Both the position numbers and the translations under genes were made by a program. 64,000 nt of DNA from a bacterium (GTDB lineage Bacteria; Bacteroidota; Bacteroidia; B-17B0; Aurantibacillaceae). Each line of letters starts with the position of its first letter. Positions within the stretch are counted from its first letter, which is position 1. The DNA lies in the NCBI GenBank assembly GCA_029945625.1, contig JAQSCW010000051.1, positions 1 to 64,000 of the forward strand, given 5' to 3'. Positions 63,943 to 64,000 of this stretch are shown in pieces. The notes beneath the pieces were generated by a model. That model made no database searches. It had not been told where the DNA came from and saw only the letters and a program-made list of their open reading frames with translations.

Positions 63943-64000
63943 ATGGATCTCCCTGCTAAACATTTGAAAATTTTTTGGTGCCAATTACTTGTTGAGACTG
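63943..64000 (+). CDS. Possible start of a gene cut by the window edge
   Basis: ATG at 63943 opens a frame (MDLPAKHLKIFWCQLL) with no stop to the edge, 8 bases after the preceding gene. Only 19 codons are visible, so the product is not recognised. Confidence 0.3.
   Translation, partial: MDLPAKHLKIFWCQLLVET

Noticed and set aside
1-64000. CRISPR array
   Set aside because: No series of short exact repeats with regular unique spacers; the cassette palindromes are far apart and unequal.

Overview
The window comes from the chromosome of a member of the Bacteroidota. The evidence is a SusC/SusD pair, the gliding and type IX secretion (T9SS) gene gldB, several proteins with T9SS C-terminal sorting domains, the miaB / sigma-54 activator / lptE / secG gene order, A-rich translation starts, and promoters of the TTG-N20-TAnnTTTG type. 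Species cannot be read from the sequence; an uncultured gliding-type bacterium is a reasonable guess.

Bases 1-7934 are accessory DNA. At the left edge an insertion-sequence-like end cuts an hsdM gene (type I restriction methylase). Next comes an array of six complete cassettes, all read on the minus strand, separated by imperfect palindromes of about 93-132 bp (sites A-F). These look like integron attC sites: each palindrome lies between a CTAAC box and a GTTA box, genes start close after one box and end before the next, and no integrase is visible. The two ends of each cassette are complementary to each other over roughly 10-23 bp, with a sequence private to that cassette, so the hairpin would be extended if the cassette were circular. 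Cargo: an NTF2/SnoaL-fold protein, four exported proteins (two lipoproteins, one with a T9SS tail, one small secreted protein), and a 3.2-kb three-gene unit. That unit encodes a HEPN (AbiU2-like) protein, a primase-polymerase fused to a DEDDh exonuclease, and a membrane protein; it is a candidate anti-phage system. A second palindrome class (P1-P3, sharing CAAATGTGC) brackets this operon and precedes hsdM. The array ends at about 7934 in a double hairpin next to ordinary chromosomal genes.

Bases 8000-28400 hold a spermidine-synthase-like protein, methylmalonyl-CoA mutase (mutA-mutB), an orphan SusC/SusD pair, accC-accB, an outer-membrane barrel, gldB, an SRPBCC protein, dxs, a TPR/beta-propeller protein, a cytochrome c lipoprotein and der.

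Bases 28400-35100 hold a 1520-residue PKD/SBBP surface protein with a gliding-type C-terminus, tRNA-His and a mazEF toxin-antitoxin pair. Two copies of a 231/232-bp MITE-like element lie here. Each has imperfect terminal inverted repeats and an 8-bp target duplication, and an empty-site paralogue of one insertion sits 0.9 kb away. The mazEF pair is flanked by 98-bp direct repeats.

Bases 35100-64000 are mostly housekeeping: topA, miaB, a sigma-54 activator, lptE, secG, aspartate kinase, a nucleotide-sugar cluster (rmlB and wbpA-, wbpB- and wbpD-like genes, interrupted by an ORF6N gene), a YfhO-like membrane protein, trxA, a pappalysin-like T9SS protease, a fused branched-chain 2-oxoacid dehydrogenase E1, rarA, msrA, efp, accA, a di-haem peroxidase and an MBL-fold hydrolase. 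A possible gene start runs off the right edge.
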